A stretch of 64,000 nucleotides of DNA, from assembly GCA_002298995.1 (NCBI GenBank), contig DBMO01000037.1:1-64000 (forward strand). The letters are read 5' to 3'. Below the pieces are notes generated by a model, which was not told the origin of the DNA, searched no databases, and worked only from the letters and a program-made list of their open reading frames with translations. Of this stretch, positions 8,121 to 17,464 are shown piece after piece; the stretch's first letter is position 1, and each line of letters begins with the position of its first letter. The translations under genes and the position numbers were made by a program. This DNA is from Desulfarculales bacterium UBA696 (GTDB lineage: Bacteria; Desulfobacterota; Syntrophobacteria; Syntrophobacterales; Syntrophobacteraceae).

Positions 8121-8540
8121 ATGACGCTGATCCACCATGGAATAGATCTCGTCTACGTACCCAAGATCAGGGACATAATGAAGAAGCGCCCTGAATTTGC
8201 GCAGGAACTGTTTTCCGGACCGGAGCGGGAGTACTGTCTCTCCAAACGGGACCCGTATATTCACTTCGCCGGTCGTTTTGCCGCCAAGGAGGCATGCCTC
8301 AAGGCGCTGGGTACGGGGCTTTCCCGTGAAGGGATAGATGGGGCGCTTGCCGGAATCGAAGTGACTCATGGTAAATCCGGTGGTCCGCTTCTTAGCCTAT
8401 CCGGCTGGGCAGAGAAAATCGGGCGGCGTAAGAAAATCGCACATACCGCGGTTTCAATTTCACATTCAGGGGAATATGCCGTCGCATCGGTTATTCTTAC
8501 CGGGATATACTCTGAAGATGGCGCAGGGAGTAAGCTGTGA
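8121..8540 (+). CDS. acpS: Holo-ACP synthase (4'-phosphopantetheinyl transferase)
   Basis: A 139-aa AcpS-type transferase that moves phosphopantetheine from CoA to the serine of an ACP. The family motifs are GIDLVYV near residue 7 (Mg-binding Asp) and the FAGRFAAKEACLKALG helix (KEA with the second metal ligand). The C-terminal HTAVSISHSGEYAVA strand is also typical. It sits inside the acyl operon, so its likely client is the zinc-ribbon ACP encoded upstream. Whether it is the only AcpS of the cell cannot be told here. Its TGA overlaps the GTG start of the next gene (GTGA). Confidence 0.92.
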   Translation: MTLIHHGIDLVYVPKIRDIMKKRPEFAQELFSGPEREYCLSKRDPYIHFAGRFAAKEACLKALGTGLSREGIDGALAGIEVTHGKSGGPLLSLSGWAEKIGRRKKIAHTAVSISHSGEYAVASVILTGIYSEDGAGSKL

Positions 8541-8989
8541 GATATCTTCTGGTCGACCGGATTGCCGAGGTGGAGCAGGGCAAGCGCATCACGGGCGTAA
8601 AGAATGTTGCCATGAGCGAGGATTTTTTCGAATTTCACTTCCCGAAAAATCCTGTCATGCCCGGAATAATGATGCTGGAAGCACTCGTGCAGCTTGCGGG
8701 CTGGCTTGATGCCGTTTCCTCGGATTTCGAAAAATGGTTTCTCGTCTCGCGGGTCTTGAAATGCAACTTTTACGGATTCGTTCTGCCTGGTGACCAGTTG
8801 GGCATAAGTGTGTCGAAATCCCAGGCTCCCGGACAAGACCTGATGGTCTACAGCGGGGTAGGTGAGGTTAACGGAAAGCGCAAGATAAAAGCTGAGTTCA
8901 GCGGCAACCTCATCAGCCTTGAGACCCTAGAGGAAATCGAAGAGCAGAAGCATCTTTTTGATGTTCTGACAAGAAAGCTGAAGTTTTAA
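8537..8989 (+). CDS. FabZ-like 3-hydroxyacyl-ACP dehydratase (hotdog), copy 2
   Basis: A 150-aa hotdog protein starting with GTG at 8537 inside the acpS stop codon, implying translational coupling. The catalytic pair is H34 (FHFPKNP) and E48 (IMMLEALVQ), which is closer to canonical FabZ than copy 1. The two copies share a near-identical N-terminal layout and the LLxDRI opening. It probably dehydrates 3-hydroxyacyl-ACP during elongation of the operon-specific chain. The following KAS-like gene begins only 2 bp after its stop. Confidence 0.85.
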   Translation: MRYLLVDRIAEVEQGKRITGVKNVAMSEDFFEFHFPKNPVMPGIMMLEALVQLAGWLDAVSSDFEKWFLVSRVLKCNFYGFVLPGDQLGISVSKSQAPGQDLMVYSGVGEVNGKRKIKAEFSGNLISLETLEEIEEQKHLFDVLTRKLKF

Positions 8990-8991
8990 AA

Positions 8992-10287
8992 ATGTCTTCA
9001 TCCGGAAAAGCAGCCGTCACCGGCATCGGCCTGATTTCGCCCCTGGGAAAGGGTGTGGCGGAAAACTTCAAGGGCGTGGTTGCCGGAAAAAGCGGGATAG
9101 CGCTCCACGACGACAGGAGCGGAGCGCCTGAATGCCTGAAATATTTTGGAAAAGTGGAGGGCCTCGATAAGCTCGAAGGTGTCCCGTCAAACGTTGCCGG
9201 GCAGACGCGTTTTCTAAACCGCGGTTCGATGCTAGGTTTTGAGGCTGCAAAGGAAGCCATCTGTTGCTCCGGCCTTGAACTCTCCGGTGTGCCGAGGGAG
9301 CGCAGATCGCTTTTCATCGCGTCAGGGGATTTCACAACCCTCGGCTACGACTTTATGCATCCGGCACTCAGTGAGGTTACACGGCAGAGCACCGAAAATA
9401 TCGATCTGTGCGCCCTCAACAAAGCTACTCTAAACCGGGTGAATCCTTTTTTCCTGCTCGAATCCATAAACAATAATCTGTTCAGCTTCCTATCCGCGTC
9501 CTTCGAGTTCATGGGACCCAATACCAGTCTGGCGAGCCTTTCGCCTCTTGGTGGAAACGCTCTTGAGCTTGCATGCGGCAGGATTTTGAGCGGGGAAGCC
9601 GATGCGGCGCTTGCGGTCGGATGCGGGAGTTGGGTAAACGAAATCCCGATGTATGAACTCGATGGCCTTGGCATTTTATCCAAATGCAAGCGGGGGCCGG
9701 AATCTTTCAGACCCTTGGACCGGGGCCGCGACGGATTTATTCCGGGAGAAGGCGGGGCAGCAATTCTGGTTGAAGACGCCGAGAGCGCAAGGAAGCGTGG
9801 AGCGCCGATCCTGGCCCTGATAAACGGTTTTGGAAATTGTATCGAGTTCCCGCCGGGTAAAGGCCTGAGCGTGCCGGAACTTATTTCGAAAAGATGCATT
9901 GAATCCGCCCTGGAGGAGGGATCGTTCGAACCGGGCGACCTGGCCTTCATCTGCCCTCACGGCAGCGGGACCCGAAAGGGCGACCGATCGGAGCTGCAAT
10001 CCATTGCGGAAGTGCTCGGAAAGAGCAGGGGGTCGGTCCCGGTTTGCGCTCTCAAGCCTTACACGGGGCACATGGGCGCGGCAAGCGATCTGGCAGAGGT
10101 TATAATCGGAATCAAAGCCCTCTCCAAAGGCCTTGTCCCCGGAACCCTGAATTTTGCAAGGGTCGAACCCGGATTCGAGGAGCTTAAAATATCCGCTTCC
10201 ACCCAGCAGGCGACCGGCATGAGCTTTATCTCGGTAAGCTACGGCATTTTCGGCCAGTCGTCGTCTGTGCTGGTCCAGACTCTATAA
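8992..10287 (+). CDS. KAS-like protein with Ser in place of the catalytic Cys (chain-length-factor type)
   Basis: A 431-aa ketosynthase-fold protein of the same length as the active KAS at 6230. By motif alignment the nucleophile position of TACASG reads LSPLGG, with S184 where Cys is expected, while both histidines are kept (H323 in CPHGSGT and H360 in YTGHMGAA). Without Cys it cannot form the usual acyl-thioester. Known relatives are chain-length factors (Gln at this site) that pair with an active KS. It is therefore probably the non-condensing partner of the KAS at 6230, setting chain length or starter choice. A decarboxylase role like KSQ domains is an alternative. Confidence 0.8.
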   Translation: MSSSGKAAVTGIGLISPLGKGVAENFKGVVAGKSGIALHDDRSGAPECLKYFGKVEGLDKLEGVPSNVAGQTRFLNRGSMLGFEAAKEAICCSGLELSGVPRERRSLFIASGDFTTLGYDFMHPALSEVTRQSTENIDLCALNKATLNRVNPFFLLESINNNLFSFLSASFEFMGPNTSLASLSPLGGNALELACGRILSGEADAALAVGCGSWVNEIPMYELDGLGILSKCKRGPESFRPLDRGRDGFIPGEGGAAILVEDAESARKRGAPILALINGFGNCIEFPPGKGLSVPELISKRCIESALEEGSFEPGDLAFICPHGSGTRKGDRSELQSIAEVLGKSRGSVPVCALKPYTGHMGAASDLAEVIIGIKALSKGLVPGTLNFARVEPGFEELKISASTQQATGMSFISVSYGIFGQSSSVLVQTL

Positions 10288-10292
10288 GATAG

Positions 10293-11234
10293 ATGAAGAA
10301 GATTAAGGGAAAACATAGGCAGTTAATCGAGGTAATCGGCTTGTACATGGCGATTGCCGCCGTGCGGGCTTTGCCAATAAAGAGCCTTCGATTGGCCTGT
10401 CGGCTGCTGGGTGACCTGATTTTCGCTATTTTGCCGCGAAGACGCGAAATTGCCGTGAAAAACGTCGAAATAGCCTTCGGCGACCAGCTTGACCAAAATC
10501 AAATCAAGCAGCTTGCACGCCGGAGCTGCCAGTCCTTCTTTCTCATGGCCGTCGAGACAATGCGCTCACCTTTCAAACACGACGGCGCACGCGTCGTCCG
10601 TGATCCGCGCTACAAAACCCAGCACCTGGAACAGCTTTTTCTCAAGGCTAAGAAGACTCACGACGAAGCGGGCGGCTGTATATTTGTCACCCCCCACCTC
10701 GGCAACTGGGAAATACTGCCATACGCGAGCGCCCTCATCGGAATTCCGCTCGCGGTTTTGATGCGTCCTATGGATAATCCTTATCTCCAGCGGGCAATAC
10801 TTTCGAGCCGGATCGCAAGCGGCCAGGTGGTGATCCCTAAAAAGAACTCGATGCTCATGCTCGAGCGCATGCTGAAGCAGGGCAAGTCCCTTGGGATACT
10901 TCCCGACCAGGCCACCGGCAGAGGCCTTCGCGTGAAATTCTTCGGCCGCGAAGCACCCGTCACCCCCATCCCCGCAGTCCTTGCCATCACCTACAAACGC
11001 CCAGTGGTGGTCGTTGCCGCCTGCCGGACCGCCGATCCCTATTATTTCGAAGGTTTCGTCTCCGACCCCATCTTTCCCCAAGCCAACCCGGCAGGCGAAC
11101 AAGCCGAAATCCTGCGCATTACAACTGAAATAAACGAGAGAATGGAAGAAATAATCCGAAAATATCCCGAACAGTACCTCTGGATGCACAATAGGTGGAA
11201 AAATTCCGGCAGGAAACCGGTTTTTGGAAATTGA
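10293..11234 (+). CDS. LpxL/HtrB-family acyltransferase
   Basis: A 313-aa protein of the lysophospholipid/lipid A late acyltransferase family. It has an N-terminal hydrophobic anchor (about residues 11-47), the H-x4-E catalytic motif at H135-E140 (PHLGNWE), the PDQATGRG segment and a C-terminal WMHNRWK motif close to the family signature. These enzymes pass an acyl chain from ACP to lipid A or a related lipid at the inner membrane. As the last gene of the operon it most likely takes the product chain from the zinc-ribbon ACP. The acceptor lipid cannot be deduced. Confidence 0.85.
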   Translation: MKKIKGKHRQLIEVIGLYMAIAAVRALPIKSLRLACRLLGDLIFAILPRRREIAVKNVEIAFGDQLDQNQIKQLARRSCQSFFLMAVETMRSPFKHDGARVVRDPRYKTQHLEQLFLKAKKTHDEAGGCIFVTPHLGNWEILPYASALIGIPLAVLMRPMDNPYLQRAILSSRIASGQVVIPKKNSMLMLERMLKQGKSLGILPDQATGRGLRVKFFGREAPVTPIPAVLAITYKRPVVVVAACRTADPYYFEGFVSDPIFPQANPAGEQAEILRITTEINERMEEIIRKYPEQYLWMHNRWKNSGRKPVFGN

Positions 11235-11381
11235 AGGATTGAGGGATTTGAGGGATTAAGAGCTTTCCTACGTATCGCCCGTTTTGTTAGAGCGCGTTTT
11301 GGGAACCAGCCTCAAAAAATCTTGACTTACCCACAGTGCTCATTATCGGTAGGAGACCAGGCCGTGTCCCACCCTGCGGTA

Positions 11382-13118
11382 CTATTGTGCCGGAGAAGTT
11401 TCTCGCTTCGGGATTTGTTCGTCTTCATCTTCGCCTTCATCACCACATTCACCTTCACCTAAATTTTCGCCTGGAGTTTGAGGGATTCCCCCCACCATCC
11501 GTTCGAGCAGGTCTTCGACATTGTCCTGCAGGGCGGCAATCAACGGCTCGAGGGTCTTGGCCGAAAGGGCCGAGACCGCAACCCCGCCGTGCCTTCTAAG
11601 TTTTTGTTCGACGAATTCCGGCGTAACGAGGTCCTTCTTGTTGAAGACTGTTATTAAGGGTTTTCTGTTGAGCTCGAGGCCGGAAAGAATTTTATCAACG
11701 GCATCCATCTGCTCCTCGAACTGGGGATTCGAGATGTCGACCACGTGGAGCAGCAGGTCTGCTTCGTGGAGTTCTTCGAGCGTTGCCGAAAATGAATCCA
11801 TGAGGTCTTTCGGAAGCTCGCGGATAAAACCGACAGTATCGGTAATGATGACCTCGAAGTCCCGCGGGAACCGAAGGCGCCTGCTTGTGGGATCGAGGGT
11901 GGCAAAGAGCTTGTCTTCGACGAAAACCGTGCTGTGGGTAAGGGCATTGAGCAGCGTGGACTTGCCGGCGTTCGTGTAGCCGACAATCGAGATGACCGGC
12001 ATCTCCTTTCGTGCTCTTTTCGCCCTGGTGCGGCTGCGGCGTTTCTTAAGCTCCTTAAGCTGTTTTTCGAGATTTGCGATGCGGTCCTTTGTACGCCGGC
12101 GGTTGATCTCCAAGGTTGTCTCGCCGGGGCCCCTCGCACCTATTCCGCCAGTCAGCCTCGACAGTGCATCGTCTTTTACCCCAAGTCTGGGCAGGAGGTA
12201 CTTTAGCTGGGCCATTTCAACCTGGATCTTGCCTTCGCTGCTCTGGGCGCGTTGCGCGAAAATATCGAGTATGAGCTGCGTACGGTCCACCACTCTTAGT
12301 TCGGTCTTGTCGGTGATGGAGCGAACCTGGGAAGGATTTAATTCCTGGTCGAAGATGAGCAGGTCAACCCCGCACTGGAGGGCCCGGAGTACGACTTCGC
12401 TCAACTTGCCTTTCCCGATCAGGTACTTGCGGTTAATTTCGCGCTGGCGCTGTATTATCGTATCCGCGGTAATTATTCCACCCGTTGCGGCAAGTTCGAC
12501 CAGTTCATCCATGGACCTCATCGCCGTTTCACGGTCTGCTCCGGTAACGCTTACCAGAATTGCCCTGTCCTGTCCCGGACTGGTTGCTGGAATTGCGAGC
12601 CGGTTGCGCTCGAACTCGTCTTCAAGCGACTTTACCAGGGCCGTAAAATCCAGATCCGGGTCATGACAGGGGATAGGGGGCAGGATTTCCCATCCCTTGT
12701 TTTGCCCGTCGCCGTTTCCGGGGAGAATATAAGCTGTCTCGAAGTGGGTCGCGCCGCCGTTGCGGTCGACGTAAACCGCCGCAACGCAGTCGAGCCTCAG
12801 GAACACGAGGTCCATGAGATCGTCCTGTGTTAGCGGCTCGGCTTCGAGGTGAGTGTGCACCAGGCGAAGACCTCGAAGGCGCCATCTGCCGCCGCGGCTC
12901 TTCGGCAGGTCGGGAATAAAAAGGGAGTGGGGACCGCCAACGATCACCATCTCGACTGCCCCGTCGCGGCCGATGAGCAGTCCAAGCTGGCGCGCCGCTT
13001 CGAACGAAATATGGGCAAGGTCGCGGGATAGTTCGGGAGAGATTACCTGGTTGGGTGGGGTCCTGCGCCTGCCGAGATTTTCCAGGCGCCGGCGGATACT
13101 GGTCTTGAGTCCTGTCAA
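11382..13118 (-). CDS. hflX: GTPase HflX
   Basis: A 578-aa ribosome-associated GTPase that splits stalled or stressed 70S ribosomes. The glycine-rich linker GGIGARGPGE, P-loop GYTNAGKST (near residue 380), DTVGFIRELP switch and NKKD base-recognition motif are all visible. The family is usually near 430 aa; this one has an extra N-terminal region of about 170 residues with its own alpha/beta look and an acidic C-terminal tail. It is the last gene of the rpsF-dnaB-paaK minus-strand run. The gap before the acyl operon (11235-11381, convergent ends) holds repeat-like bases but no gene. Confidence 0.93.
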   Translation of the reverse strand: MTGLKTSIRRRLENLGRRRTPPNQVISPELSRDLAHISFEAARQLGLLIGRDGAVEMVIVGGPHSLFIPDLPKSRGGRWRLRGLRLVHTHLEAEPLTQDDLMDLVFLRLDCVAAVYVDRNGGATHFETAYILPGNGDGQNKGWEILPPIPCHDPDLDFTALVKSLEDEFERNRLAIPATSPGQDRAILVSVTGADRETAMRSMDELVELAATGGIITADTIIQRQREINRKYLIGKGKLSEVVLRALQCGVDLLIFDQELNPSQVRSITDKTELRVVDRTQLILDIFAQRAQSSEGKIQVEMAQLKYLLPRLGVKDDALSRLTGGIGARGPGETTLEINRRRTKDRIANLEKQLKELKKRRSRTRAKRARKEMPVISIVGYTNAGKSTLLNALTHSTVFVEDKLFATLDPTSRRLRFPRDFEVIITDTVGFIRELPKDLMDSFSATLEELHEADLLLHVVDISNPQFEEQMDAVDKILSGLELNRKPLITVFNKKDLVTPEFVEQKLRRHGGVAVSALSAKTLEPLIAALQDNVEDLLERMVGGIPQTPGENLGEGECGDEGEDEDEQIPKRETSPAQ

Positions 13119-13151
13119 ATTTCCAATAAGTTTCGTGGAGTTGCTCCTTAA

Positions 13152-14483
13152 TCAGGTGATTCTCTGGTCGATCAGCCGCATAGCCTTGCCGTCGCTTCTG
13201 GGGAGGCTGTTCGGCTCGACCAGTTCGATCTTGGGGGTGAGTAATAGCTCGCCCTTCAGGTCATGGGCTATCTTTTTTTGGAGTTGCTGCAGCCTGCGCA
13301 TATCTTCGACGAAAATCCGGTCGGTGACTTCAACTCGCACGATCATCTCATCTACGTTCTTCTCGCGGCGAAGCATTATCACGTAATTGTTTCCGACTTC
13401 GGGAATATTCATCAGGACCTGCTCGACCTGAATCGGGAAGACATTTACGCCCTTGATTATGAACATGTCGTCGGACCTGCCCCGGATGCGGTCGATACGC
13501 CTGTGAACCCGCCCGCATGGACAATTTCCCGGAATTATTCGCGTGAGATCCTTGGTGCGGTAGCGCAGGATCGGCATTGCCTCGCGAGTGAGGGTTGTCA
13601 GTACGAGTTCCCCGTATGTGCCCTCGGGAACGGGTTCCAGCGTTTTCGGGTCAACGATTTCCACCAGGAATGCGTCCTCCCAGAGGTGAAGGCCGCTCTG
13701 GCAGCGGCACTCGAACGCAACTCCGGGTCCGTTCATCTCCGAAAGCCCATAGCTATTATAAACCTTTATCCCGTAAAAATCCTCTATCCGCCGCCTGACT
13801 TCTTCGGAATAAGGTTCAGCTCCGACGAATGCGATTTTGAGGGAAAGATCTTTTCGTGGATCTATCCCCATCTCGCTCATCACATCCATCAGTAAAAGGG
13901 CAAAGCTTGGGATGATATGGATCACGCTGGTCGAAAAATCATGCATTATCTGAATCTGGCGCTTGCTGTTCCCGGCCCCCGACGGGATCGTGAGAAGGCC
14001 GAGCCTCTCCGCGCCGTAGTGAAACCCGAGTCCTCCGGTGAAAAGACCATATCCGGTAAGGTTCTGGAAGGTATCGCCAGGCCGCGCGCCGGCCATATAC
14101 ATGCAGCGGGCAAGAAGATCAGCCCAGACTTCCAGGTCGCTTCTCGTGTAAAAAACTGCCGTTGCCTGTCCGGTTGTGCCCGAAGAAACGTGCATGCGGA
14201 CCAGCCGGTCCTTGGGCTCGCAAAGAAGTCCGTAGGGATAGGAGTCGCGAAGGTCCTGTTTGGAGGTAAAAGGGATTTTACGAACGTCATCGAGGCTGGA
14301 TATGGAATCGGCACGAAGCCCGATTTCTTTGAACCCGCGGCCGTAGAACTCCGAGCGGGACGCCGTTTGCAATACAGACTTAAGCCGGTGTAGCTGGAGA
14401 GCTTTAAGATCTTCGGGTGTGATGGTCTCCGCGGATTGGTCCCAGAATGAATCAGTTGTGGTGCGATTTTCAGTGAAGAACAT
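13152..14483 (-). CDS. paaK: Phenylacetate-CoA ligase-type adenylate-forming enzyme
   Basis: A 443-aa acyl/aryl-CoA ligase of the PaaK family. It activates a carboxylate with ATP and joins it to CoA. The AMP-binding loop MHVSSGTTGQAT, the NSYGLSEMNGPG motif, the Cys cluster ECRC and the CPCGR zinc-type motif, plus the C-terminal ligase domain starting near RGRSDDMFIIKG, all match. ATG 14483 (MFFTENR) is chosen over an upstream ATG at 14537. Its true substrate in anaerobes may be phenylacetate, indoleacetate or another aryl acid. It lies between dnaB and hflX with no pathway partner beside it. Confidence 0.88.
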   Translation of the reverse strand: MFFTENRTTTDSFWDQSAETITPEDLKALQLHRLKSVLQTASRSEFYGRGFKEIGLRADSISSLDDVRKIPFTSKQDLRDSYPYGLLCEPKDRLVRMHVSSGTTGQATAVFYTRSDLEVWADLLARCMYMAGARPGDTFQNLTGYGLFTGGLGFHYGAERLGLLTIPSGAGNSKRQIQIMHDFSTSVIHIIPSFALLLMDVMSEMGIDPRKDLSLKIAFVGAEPYSEEVRRRIEDFYGIKVYNSYGLSEMNGPGVAFECRCQSGLHLWEDAFLVEIVDPKTLEPVPEGTYGELVLTTLTREAMPILRYRTKDLTRIIPGNCPCGRVHRRIDRIRGRSDDMFIIKGVNVFPIQVEQVLMNIPEVGNNYVIMLRREKNVDEMIVRVEVTDRIFVEDMRRLQQLQKKIAHDLKGELLLTPKIELVEPNSLPRSDGKAMRLIDQRIT

Positions 14484-14543
14484 TTTGTTTGCTTCTTCCG
14501 CATATTTTCTTGCTCGGGGAAAGCCTGCCCCCCGCAAAGGTAT

Positions 14544-15887
14544 TTACTGAGCCATGGCGAGATTTTCAAAGCGGGTGTATGTGTTTATGTAAGCCAACCT
14601 TACGGTCTCGCCGGAGGGGCCGTTTCGCTGCTTTCCAATTAAGACTTCCGCAATTCCCCGATCTGTTGAGTCTCGATTATAGACTTCATCGCGGTAGATA
14701 AAAGCAATCAGGTCCGCGTCCTGCTCTATGGCGCCGGATTCACGCAAATCGCTGAGTTGGGGTCGCTTGTCGTGGCGCTCCTCGACTTTACGGTTAAGCT
14801 GGGATAGGGCAATTACCGGAATATCCAGCTCTTTTGCGAGACCTTTTAAAGATCGCGAAATCTCCGATATTTCCTGCTCCCTGCGCTCGACGCTTTCTCG
14901 GCCGCGCATTAGCTGGAGGTAGTCCACTATAACCATTCCCAGTCCACGGTCGGCCATCATGCGCCTTGCTTTGGCCCGAAGCTCGATAGGCGAAATCGCC
15001 GGAGTATCGTCGATGTAGATTGGCACGTCCATAAACGAGCCGGCTGCGTGCAACATTTTCGAGCATTCCTGCTGGCTGAGAAAACCGGTGCGTATCTTAT
15101 GCGAGTCCACCCTTGCCTCGGCGCACAAGAGCCGCATTGCGAGCTGCTCCTTGCTCATTTCGAGCGAGAAAAGGCCAACCGGGATGCCTGCATCAACCGA
15201 GGCATTTCGAGCGATGTTAAGGGCCAGGGCGGTTTTCCCCATGCTCGGGCGGGCGGCGATGATAATGAGGTCGGATTTCTGAAACCCGGCGGTAATCCGG
15301 TCGAGGTCCTTGTAGCCGCTGGGAACGCCGGTTACCGCATCGCGGTACTCCTGAAAGCGCTCTATGGCCTCGATATTTTTCTTTATGACTTCCTTCAACG
15401 GATAATAGGAGTTGTGGATCCTGCGCTCGGCAATGGCAAAAATCGACGCCTCTGCCGTGTCCAGCACCTCTTCGGCGCTCTTGCCGGCCCCGTAGGAAAG
15501 CGACATGATCTCGTTCGCGCTCTGGATCAGACGCCTAAGGACTGCTTTTTCGCTGATTATCTTGGCGTAGGCGCCCACGTTGGCAGACGACCCCATGTGA
15601 TCGGTAAGGGATGCCAGGTAGGAAGCGCCGCCGGCCGCTTCGAGTTGATTTCGCTCCGCCAGTATGTCGGTGAGCGTTATTATATCGACAGGTTCATTTT
15701 TTTCGAAAAGGTCTTGAATAGCGCGGAAGATCAGGCGGTGGGAATCTTTATAAAATTCATCGCCTTTGAGAATTTCGAGGGCCGAGGGCAGACCGGAACT
15801 ATCAAGAATAATCCCCCCCAGCAGGGATTGTTCAGCCTCCAACTGCTGGGGCGGGATCTTTCGCAGTTCCGCGGAGAGGTCCTCCAT
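14544..15887 (-). CDS. dnaB: Replicative DNA helicase DnaB
   Basis: A 447-aa hexameric 5'-3' helicase at the replication fork. The N-terminal DnaB domain (IPPQQLEAEQSLLGG) is followed by a RecA-like ATPase with Walker A ARPSMGKTAL, VDYLQLMRG Walker B and the SQLNRKVEERHDKRP region. Length is typical and there is no intein. It starts 5 bp after rplI in the common bacterial rpsF-rpsR-rplI-dnaB order. Confidence 0.96.
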   Translation of the reverse strand: MEDLSAELRKIPPQQLEAEQSLLGGIILDSSGLPSALEILKGDEFYKDSHRLIFRAIQDLFEKNEPVDIITLTDILAERNQLEAAGGASYLASLTDHMGSSANVGAYAKIISEKAVLRRLIQSANEIMSLSYGAGKSAEEVLDTAEASIFAIAERRIHNSYYPLKEVIKKNIEAIERFQEYRDAVTGVPSGYKDLDRITAGFQKSDLIIIAARPSMGKTALALNIARNASVDAGIPVGLFSLEMSKEQLAMRLLCAEARVDSHKIRTGFLSQQECSKMLHAAGSFMDVPIYIDDTPAISPIELRAKARRMMADRGLGMVIVDYLQLMRGRESVERREQEISEISRSLKGLAKELDIPVIALSQLNRKVEERHDKRPQLSDLRESGAIEQDADLIAFIYRDEVYNRDSTDRGIAEVLIGKQRNGPSGETVRLAYINTYTRFENLAMAQ

Positions 15888-15892
15888 AAATG

Positions 15893-16339
15893 CTACTCTT
15901 CTTTTTCGACCACCAGGCGCACCTTGGCGACTATGCCGGCGCTAACGTGGACCTCGACCGTGAACTCGCCGACCTGCTTGATCGGCTGATCGAGAACAAT
16001 GGCTTTCCTGGGGATATCGAATCCGAGCTTCTCGAGTGCCTTGTCGACGTCCGTGGCGCTCACGGAGCCGTAAAGCTTTTCGTCCTCGGCAACCTTGCGC
16101 CGCTCGGTAATGGTTACAGTGTTTAGCTTTTCAGCAAGAGAAAGCATCTCCTGGCGCATCAGTTCACGCTTTTGGGCAAGCAGGCGCTGCTTGTGTTCCA
16201 CTTCGCGCATATTCTTGCCGCTGGCTTCCATGGCAAGGCCCTTGGGAAGCAGGAAATTTCGCGCATAGCCGGGGGCGACATTTACGAGGTCGCCGATCTG
16301 GCCGACCGCATCAACGTTTTCGGTCAGTATGACTTTCAT
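15893..16339 (-). CDS. rplI: 50S ribosomal protein bL9
   Basis: A 148-aa ribosomal protein of usual length that binds 23S rRNA domain V through its N-terminal domain. The N terminus MKVILTENVDAVGQIGDLV and the ARNFLLPKGLA motif are diagnostic; a long connecting helix and C-terminal domain with YGSVSATDV follow. It sits between a DUF2232 gene and dnaB. Confidence 0.97.
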   Translation of the reverse strand: MKVILTENVDAVGQIGDLVNVAPGYARNFLLPKGLAMEASGKNMREVEHKQRLLAQKRELMRQEMLSLAEKLNTVTITERRKVAEDEKLYGSVSATDVDKALEKLGFDIPRKAIVLDQPIKQVGEFTVEVHVSAGIVAKVRLVVEKEE

Positions 16340-16465
16340 TTAAGAACTCCTGTGGGGGCCGGCATTTTCATGCAGGATACAATAAATAATAGCATCAGAT
16401 CAAGCCGAGCTTCCCGGTAGGGAGATAAATCCCGTCGGGCCTGGCGCATCATGGATCCGCCACAC

Positions 16466-17434
16466 TCAGGCCGGCTTTTTCGTTATTCTCCGGAAATCGA
16501 ACCACATATCAAAGAGGCCCGCGATGGCTATACCCATGGATGCAACCTGCTGCACAAGGAGTATGCCGTAGGCAAGTCCCCTGAAAATAGTCGGAAGCTT
16601 CCATTTTTCGAAGTAAAAAGCCGCTATGGCAAGCCCCTGAAGAAAATATATGCTTCCAAGCACAACGAGCACGTTCAAGGCCGGATACTTCAGGTCATCG
16701 AGCGGAAGAAGGACCGCAACGCCGCCCGCAATTAACACCCATACCAGCGGTTCAGGCGACTTCCAGTGAGTCCAGTCATCCCTTACGAACGTACCGAGTC
16801 CCGCAGTGCGGCAGAATCTGCGCGCGACGAGCATATTCAGCCAGGCTATGCCCAGTGTGCACGCCATGGAAATTCCCGGCATAATTCGGACCATCATCGG
16901 CACGAGCGCGGCAAGGGAATCTCCCAATTCCTTCATGTCCGCCGATGATGTCCCCAGTTGTGCCATCGCAGTCGAAATGGCGCCCTGGAGATCCTGCTCC
17001 AGCAAACGGATAAGCTCTTCCCCGGCTTCCAAGAACGAAAGAGCAAGCAGAAGTGCCGAAATTACCGTAACGGCAAGGGTTGCAAGCCCGATTACTTTCT
17101 CGGATGTCCACAGCTTTTTTGTTCCGTACCCCAGGACGGCCCCCATGCAAAGCAGGGCGAAGAAGTAGGGAATGCTGTTGGCCATGCCCAGCCGGAGCAG
17201 AACTGCTCCTCCGGCCAGGGCGGATATGCCTGGAACGAGCCATGCGCCCGGGAGCCCAAGCCTGATCAGGGCAAGCGTCGTGGGAAGCGGGGTAAGCATC
17301 CCGGTAAAAAAGCCGGCCAACGGTATGAACGATATCGACAGGAACAAGCCGATAGTCAGCAAAACGTGGAAGATATATTCTCTTCCAGCCGAAGCGAACC
17401 GCGGGGCCGGCGGATTTACTTCATCATTGTTCAT
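16466..17434 (-). CDS. DUF2232 (YybS-like) polytopic membrane protein
   Basis: A 322-aa integral membrane protein with about eight hydrophobic segments and almost no soluble domain. Its place between rpsR and rplI is the usual location of YybS/DUF2232 proteins in many bacteria. The family resembles S-components of transporters and has no firm function. It is probably co-transcribed with the ribosomal protein genes; the gap to rplI (126 bp) shows nothing else. Confidence 0.75.
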   Translation of the reverse strand: MNNDEVNPPAPRFASAGREYIFHVLLTIGLFLSISFIPLAGFFTGMLTPLPTTLALIRLGLPGAWLVPGISALAGGAVLLRLGMANSIPYFFALLCMGAVLGYGTKKLWTSEKVIGLATLAVTVISALLLALSFLEAGEELIRLLEQDLQGAISTAMAQLGTSSADMKELGDSLAALVPMMVRIMPGISMACTLGIAWLNMLVARRFCRTAGLGTFVRDDWTHWKSPEPLVWVLIAGGVAVLLPLDDLKYPALNVLVVLGSIYFLQGLAIAAFYFEKWKLPTIFRGLAYGILLVQQVASMGIAIAGLFDMWFDFRRITKKPA

Positions 17435-17464
17435 GTTGCTTCAATCGATGCGCGCACTCAATTC

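Noticed and set aside
11992..12666. 224-codon plus-strand frame inside hflX
   Set aside because: Ser/Arg-rich shadow of the HflX coding strand.
15048..15989. 313-codon plus-strand frame opposite dnaB
   Set aside because: Covers conserved dnaB on the other strand; composition is typical of antisense.
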